A stretch of 12,725 nt of DNA, taken from Treponema sp. GTDB taxonomy: Bacteria; Spirochaetota; Spirochaetia; Treponematales; Breznakiellaceae. A program made the translations under genes and the position numbers. Shown one piece after another: positions 1-7,016 of this stretch. The stretch is from assembly GCA_009786625.1 (NCBI GenBank), contig WQRT01000003.1, forward strand, positions 20,177 to 32,901, in the 5' to 3' direction. The notes under the pieces are model-generated. The model ran no database searches. It had not been told where the DNA came from and was given only the letters and a program-made list of their open reading frames with translations. The first letter of the stretch is position 1; every line of letters begins with the position of its first letter.

Positions 1-131
1 TTAATTCCCAATGTTTGGAAGAAAAAATAAAATAAAATTCGCATTTATACACCAAAATGGATTATACTTATAAAAACAGGATTTTGGTACACTTTTGTAT
101 TGGAAAAAATCCGGAAATTAAAGAGGGTGTT

Positions 132-2318
132 ATGAAAATTGGTGTTAAACTCATTCTAATCATTTCTTTGGTGAATCTTGCCGGTATCGGCGGCTTAACT
201 ATTGCCGCGACATTATTCGCGTCAAGCCAGATTGAAAAACTGGCAAATGATAACGCTGGTAATATTACAGAGGTAACATCAGGAACAGTTAAAGCGTTTC
301 TGGAAGTTCCTCTGGATGAAATCAGATCTTTAACAAATCTAATGGCTTTTATTGACGAAATTGCTCCGCCGGAAAGCAGACGGAATCAGGTCAATTTTAT
401 GCTTCATTCTCTTATCAGGAAACATCCGGAATTTTTAGGTGTATGGACGGTTTTTGAACCTAATGCTCTTGACGGGAATGACGCGGCCTTTGTTAACACT
501 CCCGGAAGCGACGCTACAGGAAGGTTTATAAGTTACTGGACAAATGACCGCGGAAATATACAAATGGCCGCGCTTGAGGGTTATGCGGATGCCGAATATT
601 ACGCAGTCCCATTAAGAACAGGCAGGGAATATCTTGTTGAACCTTATTACGAGAGTGTGGGCGGCCGGCGGACGTTGATCACAAGCGTAACCACTCCAAT
701 CATGCGGGACGGAAGGGCTGTTGGAATAGCAGGAGTAGACCTTGAGTTGTCTGAAATTCAAAGTATGATACTCAAGATAAAACCGTTTGGAGACGGATAT
801 GCCGCCATTTATTCAAGCGGCGGTTTAGTTGTTTCCCACCCCGCCGCAGATCGTCTTGGCCGGAAGATAGAGGATGTGGCAAGCGGGTTGTTTGGAGACC
901 GATTACCTACTTTAATGCGTTCATTAAGCAACGGCACTATTTTTCACGAAACATTGGACTCACAAGAGCATAATATGAAAATGATTGTGGTAACCCGTCC
1001 GTTTGAGCTTGGAAGCGACGAAGACCCATGGATGGCGGTAACAGTTGTTCCTTACAATACAGTTATGGCACAGGTAAATCAAATGACTCTTGTTCTAGTG
1101 ATTCTCGGCGTTGTAATCCTTGCGGTCATCACCATGATTATCTTTTTTGTAGCGCGTTCAATTACGGCTCCCATCAAATCTATGGAGACGATTCTCGGGT
1201 TTATCGGAGATGGGGATTTTACTCATGTCATTGAAGCAAAATCAAAAGATGAAATCGGCAGTATGGGCCACCACCTTAACATGACCTTAGATAAAATCAA
1301 GCAGCTTATTAAGGTCATCAAAGGAGAAGCCAACGAGTTATCCAAGGTAGGTTCGGATCTGTCAGCTAATATGACCGAAACAGCCGCCGCGATAAACCAG
1401 ATTACAGCTAACATCCAAAGCATAAAGGGGCGCGCCATCAACCAGAGCGCCAGCGTTACTCAGACAAATTCCACAATGGAACAGATTACAGTTAATATCA
1501 ATAAGCTTAACGAACAAGTTGAAAAACAGACGGCATCCGTCGCCCAGTCGTCGTCGGCAATCGAACAGATGCTCGCCAATATTCAATCAGTAACAAACAC
1601 CCTTGTAAAGAACAAGGAAAATGTCAACGCTCTTACAGCCGCCTCTGAAGTAGGAAGATCAAGTTTGCAGGACGTGGCTTCCGACATACAGGAAATCACC
1701 CGCGAGTCCGAGGGCTTGATGGAAATAAACTCTGTCATGGAAAACATCGCAAGCCAGACCAACCTGCTTTCAATGAACGCCGCGATAGAAGCGGCTCACG
1801 CCGGGGAAGTAGGCAAAGGCTTCGCGGTTGTCGCCGACGAAATCAGAAAGCTTGCGGAAAATTCGTCCGAGCAGTCAAAAACTATCGGTACTGTTCTTAA
1901 GAAAATAAAAGAATCCATCGATAAAATTACCCATTCAACAAATGACGTCCTTGAAAAATTTGAAGTAATCGACAGCCATATAAGGACGGTGTCGGAGCAG
2001 GAAGAAAATATCCGTAACGCGATGGAAGAGCAGGGTCAGGGCAGCAAGCAGGTATTGCAGGCGGTCGGCAGCCTTAACGACATAACTCAGCAGGTAAAAA
2101 GCGAATCCCAGGAAATGCGCAACGGCTCTAAGGAAGTAATAAACGAAGGAAAGAACCTTGAACATATCACCCAGGAAATCACAGGCGGCATGAACGAAAT
2201 GGCCACAGGCGCGGATCAAATCAACATCGCGGTGCATCAGGTTAATGAACTTACAGAAGTTAATCATGAGAAAGTTGCCACATTACTGAAGGAAGTAGAG
2301 CGGTTTAAGGTTGCGTAA
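132..2318 (+). CDS. Methyl-accepting chemotaxis protein with double-Cache sensor
   Basis: This is a transmembrane chemoreceptor that senses a periplasmic ligand and controls the CheA/CheW kinase complex. I start it at ATG 132 (728 residues): GAGGG sits four bases upstream, while the in-frame ATG at 57 has no ribosome site. Residues 8-30 form the first membrane segment. About 35-310 form a periplasmic dCache-like sensor, with typical strands at [14 protein letters not shown] and [10 protein letters not shown]. Residues 317-341 form the second membrane segment, followed by a HAMP domain (about 342-395, [10 protein letters not shown]). The rest is a long signalling coiled coil whose conserved hairpin tip is at about 537-585 ([19 protein letters not shown], then [16 protein letters not shown]). 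No NWETF-type C-terminal receptor tail is present. The ligand cannot be told; the RxWY amino-acid signature of dCache_1AA is not evident. It stands alone, with no other chemotaxis gene in view. Confidence 0.95.
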   Translation: MKIGVKLILIISLVNLAGIGGLTIAATLFASSQIEKLANDNAGNITEVTSGTVKAFLEVPLDEIRSLTNLMAFIDEIAPPESRRNQVNFMLHSLIRKHPEFLGVWTVFEPNALDGNDAAFVNTPGSDATGRFISYWTNDRGNIQMAALEGYADAEYYAVPLRTGREYLVEPYYESVGGRRTLITSVTTPIMRDGRAVGIAGVDLELSEIQSMILKIKPFGDGYAAIYSSGGLVVSHPAADRLGRKIEDVASGLFGDRLPTLMRSLSNGTIFHETLDSQEHNMKMIVVTRPFELGSDEDPWMAVTVVPYNTVMAQVNQMTLVLVILGVVILAVITMIIFFVARSITAPIKSMETILGFIGDGDFTHVIEAKSKDEIGSMGHHLNMTLDKIKQLIKVIKGEANELSKVGSDLSANMTETAAAINQITANIQSIKGRAINQSASVTQTNSTMEQITVNINKLNEQVEKQTASVAQSSSAIEQMLANIQSVTNTLVKNKENVNALTAASEVGRSSLQDVASDIQEITRESEGLMEINSVMENIASQTNLLSMNAAIEAAHAGEVGKGFAVVADEIRKLAENSSEQSKTIGTVLKKIKESIDKITHSTNDVLEKFEVIDSHIRTVSEQEENIRNAMEEQGQGSKQVLQAVGSLNDITQQVKSESQEMRNGSKEVINEGKNLEHITQEITGGMNEMATGADQINIAVHQVNELTEVNHEKVATLLKEVERFKVA

Positions 2319-2402
2319 GTTTTACTGTATACACAACAACGGGCAGGCGGGTAATCTGGGGAAACCTTTAAAGAAGCTGGCTGTTGCATAATTTTTATTA
2401 AT

Positions 2403-2756
2403 TCATGTATACTGCTCGCGAAGGTTTTGTATAGATTTTTTAACGCTTTTTCTCATGGTTTCTATTGATTTTTCTATAATTGCTAGTGTTTCATCTTGGT
2501 ACTTTGTTAATATTTTTGTAGTATTTTCAGGTATATTGTCATTTGGTTTTAGAAGTTCAAATGCCTCGATGTCGAAAGCTTCTGAAAGTTTCACAAGGGT
2601 ATCTACGTATGGCCATTTATTTCCCCTTTCAATATCGCTTATGTATACAATGGACAATCCTGTTTTCTCAGAAAGATCTGCTTGAGACCAGTTTCTTTTA
2701 GCTCTGTATTTTTTAATATTATCACCTAAGGTTACCCTTAGCATTCCCTCTTTCAT
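2403..2756 (-). CDS. Xre/Cro-CI family transcriptional regulator
   Basis: This is a small DNA-binding protein (117 residues) with one lambda-repressor-type helix-turn-helix at about residues 8-65. The motif reads LGDNIKKYRAKRNWSQADL, then SEKTGLSIVYISDIERGNK, then a typical PYVDTLVKLSEAFDIEAFEL. The C-terminal ~45 residues are charged and probably helical, with no recognised sensing domain, so it is likely a simple dimeric repressor. It is transcribed away from the lipoprotein gene at 2897. The 140 bp between them holds three inverted repeats, so it probably controls itself and the divergent genes (inference). The start is uncertain: ATG 2756 has only a weak GGATAGG upstream, and the alternative ATG at 2744 has GAGGG too close (one base). 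Its 3' end converges on the chemoreceptor gene. Confidence 0.85.
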   Translation of the reverse strand: MKEGMLRVTLGDNIKKYRAKRNWSQADLSEKTGLSIVYISDIERGNKWPYVDTLVKLSEAFDIEAFELLKPNDNIPENTTKILTKYQDETLAIIEKSIETMRKSVKKSIQNLREQYT

Positions 2757-2763
2757 TACCTAT

Positions 2764-2797
2764 CCATAAAGAATGATAAAAACATCATCCTTTATGG
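2764..2797. promoter_or_regulatory. Inverted repeat 1, likely Xre operator
   Basis: The arms CCATAAAGAATGAT (2764-2777) and ATCATCCTTTATGG (2784-2797) are complementary at 13 of 14 positions, with a 6-base spacer. The repeat lies seven bases upstream of the regulator start at 2756 and directly against the TTGACA box at 2798. That position suits autorepression. It shares the core ATAAAG-GATG/CATC-CTTTAT with the repeat at 2843-2866. A hairpin role in the regulator's 5' leader is the alternative. Confidence 0.55.
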
Positions 2798-2826
2798 TTG
2801 ACATAATTACAAACATCTTCTAGGAT
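2798..2826 (+). promoter_or_regulatory. Sigma70-type promoter of the lipoprotein cluster
   Basis: A perfect -35 box TTGACA (2798-2803) is followed by exactly 17 bases and the -10 candidate TAGGAT (2821-2826, four of six consensus positions). It points at the lipoprotein gene starting at 2897 and leaves a leader of about 60 bases. The -10 overlaps inverted repeat 2, and repeat 1 touches the -35, so a bound repressor would block it. Confidence 0.5.
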
Positions 2827-2827
2827 G
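2814..2827. promoter_or_regulatory. Inverted repeat 2, over the -10 box
   Basis: This is a short imperfect dyad, CATCTT (2814-2819) against AGGATG (2822-2827), matching at five of six positions around a 2-base centre. It carries the same CATC/GATG half-site as the flanking repeats and covers the proposed -10 box. On its own it would be weak. It counts because the half-site recurs three times within about 100 bp. Confidence 0.35.
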
Positions 2828-2842
2828 GTATTATTATAATTC

Positions 2843-2866
2843 AATAAAGATGGTAGCATCTTTATT
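2843..2866. promoter_or_regulatory. Inverted repeat 3, perfect 10-bp arms
   Basis: The arms AATAAAGATG (2843-2852) and CATCTTTATT (2857-2866) are exactly complementary around GTAG. The repeat lies in the leader of the lipoprotein gene, 30 bases before its start codon and about 17 bases after the proposed -10. The core ATAAAG..ATG is shared with repeat 1, which supports a common protein-binding site, most simply for the divergent Xre regulator. Confidence 0.55.
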
Positions 2867-2896
2867 TATATATTCATATCTAAAAGAGGTTTTAAA

Positions 2897-4480
2897 ATGG
2901 GGAAGATTGGATTTAAGAAAATATATGTGTGTTTATATGGAATTATTGCAACATTGATTATTTCAAATTGCGCAACTACAGAAACAAATCTTTTAAATAA
3001 TAGTTCTGGTTATAATCACTCAATTATGACGGAAGCAAACAAACAATTAATGGATGTAAGACCTGTTTGGTTTGGAGATAATTGGATTGCATGGCGTGAA
3101 GTAAATCAAAGTAACGGTGAATATCAATATTTTAGAGGTATAAGTACAAGGTCACTGGATGACTTACAGAGAACAAATAGTACATATTGGACAGAAGAAG
3201 ACGCTACCAATGAAGCATGGGCTGACGCAATGAGGCAAGTAAGTCAATATATTAGAACTGAAATAAGGAATGAGTATAGTGAACGAATTGAAGAAATTAG
3301 TGTATATGAACATACTCAGCAAAATGGAATAACACAAGCGGAATTGTCACAACAGCAGGCGCAGGAAGAAAGTTTATTAGATTTCTCGGCTAATTCATCC
3401 GCAATGTTTCATGATTTACACGAATTTGATAGATTTACTGAAACTTGGGAATATATCATTATAAAAAATAATATTCAAAGCAGATTAACTGTTGTCCGAT
3501 GCTGGATAGTTTATAGAATTACAACAGAAGGCATATTGGGAGCGAGAGAAAGAATCAGAAACGAAGAAAGCCTTGAAGCAAGAGAAATTGAATCATTTAC
3601 TGCGTTTTCACGGCAGTACATGGAAATAAAAAGGGATCTGGAAAATATTAACATTTCTTCAAACGGTGAGATCTATAATAAAAGATATAATGAATTGCTT
3701 CATACAAACGCGATGTTAAAAACATTGAGAACATTGGAAAGAAGAGATGATGAGATAAAAATAAATTATATAAGGGTTTTGAATGATATTGCGGTAGATA
3801 TTCGAAATTTCAATCCAATTGACAATCAAAACAGGGTAATTGAAGGCTTAAGAACGCAAATTAGGGAAAGGGATGCAGCTCTTAATGAACTTCGAAACGA
3901 AAGACTAGTGGAAATCATAAACAGCAGACAAGGTTATAACCTGCAAACACAAACGATAATAATATCATTTCCGCAAAGACCTCGTGAAATTGATATTTCT
4001 TCTGTAAACATATTAGCAGCGAGTGAAATGGTAACAAATATGGATTTTATTTCATTTGCAAATATTAATGGAATAAATAGTCTTTCAAGAGCAAATCAAG
4101 GGTTGTATTCACCTGTAGTATCTGTCACATGGAATGAAGCAGCAAGATATTGTAATTGGCTCAGCAGACTTTACAATCTTGCGCCTTGTTATGATGAAAC
4201 TAACGGACAAATTACTGGATATAATAAAGCAAGAAACGGATTTCGTCTCCCTGAAGAACAAGAAATCGCAGCGATGATGCAAGCAGGAAATATTATAAAT
4301 CAAAATGAATTTGAACAATTAGGTATATGGAGCTCAACCGGTTTCCCGTCGTCATTTATGGTCTTTAAATTATCCAGTACAGGTAACAATTCAACAGATC
4401 AACGACTTTTGTACTTAATCCAGAATAATGATTCTTCAGATAATGAAATTGGATTCAGGGTAGTCAGAAATGCGCGGTAA
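2897..4480 (+). CDS. Lipoprotein with LPP20-like N-terminus and FGE-like C-terminus
   Basis: The product is a 527-residue envelope protein. The signal peptide covers residues 1-24 and the probable lipidated cysteine is C25 in IISNC. Asn at -1 is loose for E. coli but tolerated in spirochaetes. Residues about 54-215 resemble the LPP20 lipoprotein fold: PVWF, then YQYFRGIS, an alpha segment EDATNEAWADAMRQVSQYI, and a closing strand VVRCWIVYRI. About 215-340 is charged, probably coiled-coil helix. About 368-527 is an FGE/SUMF1-sulfatase-type domain: EMVTNMDFISFAN, PVVSVTWNEAARYCNWLSR, GFRLPEEQEIAAMM and the terminal GFRVVR. It is shorter than true FGE, and I see no catalytic cysteine pair, so it is probably a binding module rather than an enzyme. 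AGAGG lies seven bases before the ATG. The 3' end overlaps the next gene by 11 bases, so they form an operon. Confidence 0.75.
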   Translation: MGKIGFKKIYVCLYGIIATLIISNCATTETNLLNNSSGYNHSIMTEANKQLMDVRPVWFGDNWIAWREVNQSNGEYQYFRGISTRSLDDLQRTNSTYWTEEDATNEAWADAMRQVSQYIRTEIRNEYSERIEEISVYEHTQQNGITQAELSQQQAQEESLLDFSANSSAMFHDLHEFDRFTETWEYIIIKNNIQSRLTVVRCWIVYRITTEGILGARERIRNEESLEAREIESFTAFSRQYMEIKRDLENINISSNGEIYNKRYNELLHTNAMLKTLRTLERRDDEIKINYIRVLNDIAVDIRNFNPIDNQNRVIEGLRTQIRERDAALNELRNERLVEIINSRQGYNLQTQTIIISFPQRPREIDISSVNILAASEMVTNMDFISFANINGINSLSRANQGLYSPVVSVTWNEAARYCNWLSRLYNLAPCYDETNGQITGYNKARNGFRLPEEQEIAAMMQAGNIINQNEFEQLGIWSSTGFPSSFMVFKLSSTGNNSTDQRLLYLIQNNDSSDNEIGFRVVRNAR

Positions 4481-5180
4481 AATAGTTATTAGTATACTAT
4501 ATATTACTCTGCTTTTTAATGGGTTTATCCATGCACATAATACTGATAATTTTATAAATAATTATTATTGGTATAATAAATATTTACCACCTGAAAATAT
4601 TGCAGAATATCAAACATTGCGAAACACATTAATATTTTTAAAAGAGAATGACAATGATGCTTTTTGGGGATTAAGCGGTGATCTGAATGAACATATAATC
4701 AGGTTAAACTCAATCCTTTTTCAAATATTAAACAGGGAAATGCAAAGAACGAATCAAAAAATGATAATTCTGGTCAACCAGTTTAAAAGTAACATTGAAG
4801 TAATGAATTTACATGAAGAATTTGAAATATTTGATAGTAACATTAGCTCTTATTCTTTACCAAATGATGATTTCTGTCTAGCTAGAGTTGATGAATTATA
4901 TTCGAGAATGATAACAAGAATTAATTACAGGGAGAGAAATAGAAATATTTCTCCTGACAGAGGCTTCGTAAATGATTTTGATTATCATAGAAATGGTTAT
5001 CTTGTTCAAGAAGGTGATTATTTAAGGTTAATTGCGTTGAAATGTTATAACAACAGCTCTGTGTGGCAAATAATATGGAGAGATGAAATCAATTATGCCA
5101 ATAGACAATTTTTACCTAATCCGGAAAATGCGGATTTAATTTATCCCGGCGTAATAATTAGAATTCCATTTTTGCAATAA
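4470..5180 (+). CDS. Secreted protein with C-terminal LysM-like domain
   Basis: The product is a 236-residue exported protein. Residues 1-22 form a classic signal peptide (MRGK, a hydrophobic run, then cleavage around HA-HN). There is no lipobox cysteine, so it is likely periplasmic. Residues about 25-160 are helical and match nothing I recognise. Residues about 176-233 look like a LysM or LysM-like fold: GYLVQEGDYLRLIALKCY, VWQIIWRDEIN, NPENADLIYPGVIIRIP. LysM domains bind the glycan of peptidoglycan, so it may tether the cluster's products to the wall (inference). The ATG lies inside the end of the upstream lipoprotein gene (11-base overlap, different frame). AGGG nine bases upstream is a weak ribosome site, which suggests translational coupling. 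Confidence 0.7.
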   Translation: MRGKIVISILYITLLFNGFIHAHNTDNFINNYYWYNKYLPPENIAEYQTLRNTLIFLKENDNDAFWGLSGDLNEHIIRLNSILFQILNREMQRTNQKMIILVNQFKSNIEVMNLHEEFEIFDSNISSYSLPNDDFCLARVDELYSRMITRINYRERNRNISPDRGFVNDFDYHRNGYLVQEGDYLRLIALKCYNNSSVWQIIWRDEINYANRQFLPNPENADLIYPGVIIRIPFLQ

Positions 5181-5194
5181 TAGTTATTAATGGG

Positions 5195-5216
5195 AAAAGG
5201 CAATTTTTTGCTTTTT
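5195..5216 (+). terminator. Possible weak intrinsic terminator
   Basis: Fifteen bases after the LysM gene, AAAAGGCAA can pair with TTGCTTTT around a TTTT loop, with one bulged G. The T-rich 3' arm could serve as the release tract. The stem is short and AT-rich, so partial read-through into the next lipoprotein gene is likely. Confidence 0.3.
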
Positions 5217-5253
5217 ATAAATCATGATTGTATGTCAATCAAAAGGAGTTGTT

Positions 5254-5814
5254 ATGTATAGGGAAAAGTGGTTTTTTATTGCTGCTTTAATTACGGTGGT
5301 TCTTGTTGTATCATGCGGATCAACAGCTTCCAGCGGTCCAATCGTCGGAGCTGAGGGTGTTCCAATGCCCACATGGGTAAGAACGCCAAGAGCTCCGACA
5401 GTAGATACTATCTACTTTATAGGTGAAGGTAGAGATGGGAGGACAGCAACAGCAAAAAGGCAAAATGCAAGAGCAAGTGGATTACAAGCACTTTCAGAAT
5501 GGAAAGATGGTATTGTAGCTTCTACATTAAGAGATTGGGTTAATGAAAGCGGAGAAACAGGAAATACTCAATCACTTGAATCATTACAGAATGCAGTTGT
5601 TACACGTGCAAGAGCGAATACGGCAGGTTTTCTGGAAGTAGAAACATGGGTTAACCCGGATGGGAATTATATTATGCTTTTCAGCTATCCTAAAAATGAT
5701 TTTCGTCAAGATTTTAGATCAGCAACTAATACATTTGTAAGAAATGAATCCGCAGCATACGCTGAATTCAGAGCAGATGAAGTATTTAGGATTCTTGAGA
5801 GAAATCTTGAATAG
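5254..5814 (+). CDS. LPP20-like lipoprotein
   Basis: The product is a short lipoprotein (186 residues). I start it at ATG 5254, which has a strong AAGGAG five bases upstream. The in-frame ATG at 5224 has none and would put ten odd residues before the signal. The signal peptide is residues 1-20, with lipobox VVSC and lipid at C21. Residues about 37-150 have the LPP20 layout: MPTWVRTPRAP, then DTIYFIGEGRDG, then an alpha segment TATAKRQNARASGLQALSEW, and later GFLEVETWVNPDGNYIMLFSY. Known LPP20-family members include H. pylori Lpp20 and flagellum-linked FlgP of Vibrio and Campylobacter, but no flagellar gene is nearby. A separate start signal and about 70 bases of spacing suggest it may be expressed apart from the upstream pair. 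Family assignment is by pattern only. Confidence 0.7.
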   Translation: MYREKWFFIAALITVVLVVSCGSTASSGPIVGAEGVPMPTWVRTPRAPTVDTIYFIGEGRDGRTATAKRQNARASGLQALSEWKDGIVASTLRDWVNESGETGNTQSLESLQNAVVTRARANTAGFLEVETWVNPDGNYIMLFSYPKNDFRQDFRSATNTFVRNESAAYAEFRADEVFRILERNLE

Positions 5815-6637
5815 ATTTTATTATTATTCCAATACTGCCTTGTTTATACAAGGTGGTATTGGATGTGTGTGTATAATTTTAATATTTTTATTAATTTCCT
5901 CTTGTAATACTAATAGTATTTCAAATATTTCTCACTTTGAATTATCTCGTGTACTTAATACTAGTAATTATCCATCAAATGCCTATATTGGGATTTCCGG
6001 AAGAATGTCAAATCATGAAAGAGAAGTTGAGTATGCAAGATATCATATTGCTCATCAAATTGCTATGAGGGATAGATGTATAATTGATGAAGGTTTTATT
6101 ACTATAAACGAAAATGGCTTTGATTATCTTATATCTGATTCAAATATTGAATATAATGATCTGAATATTAATGATATAAAAACTAATATAGAAATAATAG
6201 ATGTATATATTTTTCCTGAACTAACAGTTGTCATCGGTAAAGATACTAGTAAAAACGAAGGAATTAATCCAAACATACCAAGGTATAATGAATATCGCCC
6301 AATTTGGATTCGTAATCCACAATGGATCAGGAATTTACCTGATTTTGAAAATTATTATATTGGTGTTGGTATCTCTGAAAGATATTCGTTTTTTTACAGA
6401 GGAATTATTACAGCAGACATCAGAGCCGCTCAGGTTATTGCGAATGAAATAGGAACATATACAAGAAATTATTCATATAATTTTCTTTATGATACTGGTG
6501 TAAACACAATTGAAACAACAGAATTTGGTTCTATCGCACTGACTCAAGCAGAAATTGAAGGGTTTTATATTTTAGATAGGTGGATAGAACCGGACTGGTC
6601 AATGTGCTATTCATTAGGTATTGCTAATAAAAAGTAA
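5777..6637 (+). CDS. Lipoprotein with two LPP20-like modules; start uncertain
   Basis: From ATG 5777 this encodes 286 residues with a hydrophobic run CIILIFLLISSC and probable lipidated C43. Two related modules follow. The first (about 66-157) reads NAYIGISGRMSN, then EREVEYARYHIAHQIAM, and ends IIDVYIFPELTVVIG. The second (about 173-284) reads RPIWIRNPQW, then ENYYIGVGISE, a helix ITADIRAAQVIANEIGTY, and GFYILDRWIEPDWSMCYSLG. The second closely follows the layout of the preceding lipoprotein (P-W-x-R-x-P, YFIG, helix, W-[IV]-x-P-D), so the genes are probably paralogues. The start is doubtful. ATG 5777 overlaps the upstream gene by 38 bases without a good ribosome site. TTG 5840 and GTG 5867 are in-frame alternatives, and a hairpin lies across this region. 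No function is known. Confidence 0.6.
   Translation: MKYLGFLREILNRFYYYSNTALFIQGGIGCVCIILIFLLISSCNTNSISNISHFELSRVLNTSNYPSNAYIGISGRMSNHEREVEYARYHIAHQIAMRDRCIIDEGFITINENGFDYLISDSNIEYNDLNINDIKTNIEIIDVYIFPELTVVIGKDTSKNEGINPNIPRYNEYRPIWIRNPQWIRNLPDFENYYIGVGISERYSFFYRGIITADIRAAQVIANEIGTYTRNYSYNFLYDTGVNTIETTEFGSIALTQAEIEGFYILDRWIEPDWSMCYSLGIANKK
5829..5862 (+). promoter_or_regulatory. 15-bp hairpin over a ribosome-site-like sequence
   Basis: Arms 5829-5843 (CCAATACTGCCTTGT) and 5848-5862 (ACAAGGTGGTATTGG) pair through all 15 positions, 13 Watson-Crick and two G-U, around a TTAT tetraloop. The hairpin begins 14 bases after the stop of the upstream lipoprotein gene. There is no T-run after it, so it is not a standard terminator. 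Its 3' arm contains AAGGTGG, a plausible ribosome site for a start just downstream. It may therefore control translation of the next lipoprotein, or protect a processed 3' end. Confidence 0.5.
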
Positions 6638-6640
6638 GTA

Positions 6641-6659
6641 TAAAATAATAGCTATTTTA
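6641..6659 (+). terminator. AT-only inverted repeat after the lipoprotein cluster
   Basis: TAAAATA (6641-6647) and TATTTTA (6653-6659) are exact complements with a 5-base spacer, three bases after the last lipoprotein stop. Only GAGATTTTT follows. The stem has no G-C pair, so termination would be weak. It could also be chance in AT-rich DNA. Confidence 0.25.
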
Positions 6660-6718
6660 GAGATTTTTAGTGCGTTTTCTGCGTTTGTGTGGTTAATGTA
6701 ATTACTTATGTTTATTTA

Positions 6719-6741
6719 TATAATACCTTGATATGTATCAA
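6719..6741 (+). promoter_or_regulatory. Candidate -10 box and palindrome before the antitoxin gene
   Basis: A perfect TATAAT (6719-6724) is followed within four bases by the dyad TTGATA-TG-TATCAA (6728-6741), about 20 bases before the antitoxin ATG. No good -35 is seen. MazE/AbrB-type proteins commonly repress their own promoter, so the dyad is a reasonable autoregulatory operator (inference). Confidence 0.35.
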
Positions 6742-6762
6742 CATCTCGTAGATACTTAGTTT

Positions 6763-6993
6763 ATGACTCAAGCGATAATAACCAAATGGGGTAATAGTCA
6801 CGCTTTGCGGATCCCTTTAAAGATAATTAAAGAAATGGGAATTGATTGTAATGATAAGGTTTATTTGGAAACAAGTAATGACAGGTTAATAATTACAAAA
6901 ACCCCTGTACCTCAAAAGGGTACTCTGGAATATTTATTTAGAGATTATGAAGGTGGATCATTTAAAACAGAATTAATTAATCCTATTGGATAA
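6763..6993 (+). CDS. Orphan MazE/AbrB-type antitoxin
   Basis: The product is 76 residues. Residues 1-50 are a SpoVT-AbrB swapped-hairpin DNA-binding domain of the MazE/PemI kind: AIITKWGNSHALRIPLKIIKEMG, then NDKVYLETSNDRLIITK. The tail TLEYLFRDYEGGSFKTELINPIG resembles the toxin-binding tail of MazE proteins. It stops right where relatives usually continue with a short acidic-aromatic end. No MazF-type toxin follows; the next gene, 23 bases on, is convergent and unrelated. It is therefore either an orphan regulator or the remnant of a toxin-antitoxin pair. No clear ribosome site precedes the ATG, so a leaderless or weakly translated message is possible. Confidence 0.8.
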   Translation: MTQAIITKWGNSHALRIPLKIIKEMGIDCNDKVYLETSNDRLIITKTPVPQKGTLEYLFRDYEGGSFKTELINPIG

Positions 6994-7016
6994 TCAACTC
7001 ATCCTTGTTAACATTT

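Noticed and set aside
57..131. N-terminal extension of the chemoreceptor from ATG 57
   Set aside because: There is no ribosome site at 57, while GAGGG precedes ATG 132, which gives a normal membrane-anchored receptor start.
2319..2402. Terminator between the chemoreceptor and the Xre gene
   Set aside because: CAACA and TGTTG could pair over a long loop before a T-rich stretch, but the stem is too short and interrupted to support a call.
2757..2896. Short repeats as a CRISPR array or attachment site
   Set aside because: The repeats are palindromic dyads of differing length without regular spacers, and no cas gene or integrase is present.
5829..5862. Hairpin as a standard intrinsic terminator
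   Set aside because: The stem is strong but no T-run follows on either strand, so I kept it as a regulatory structure instead.
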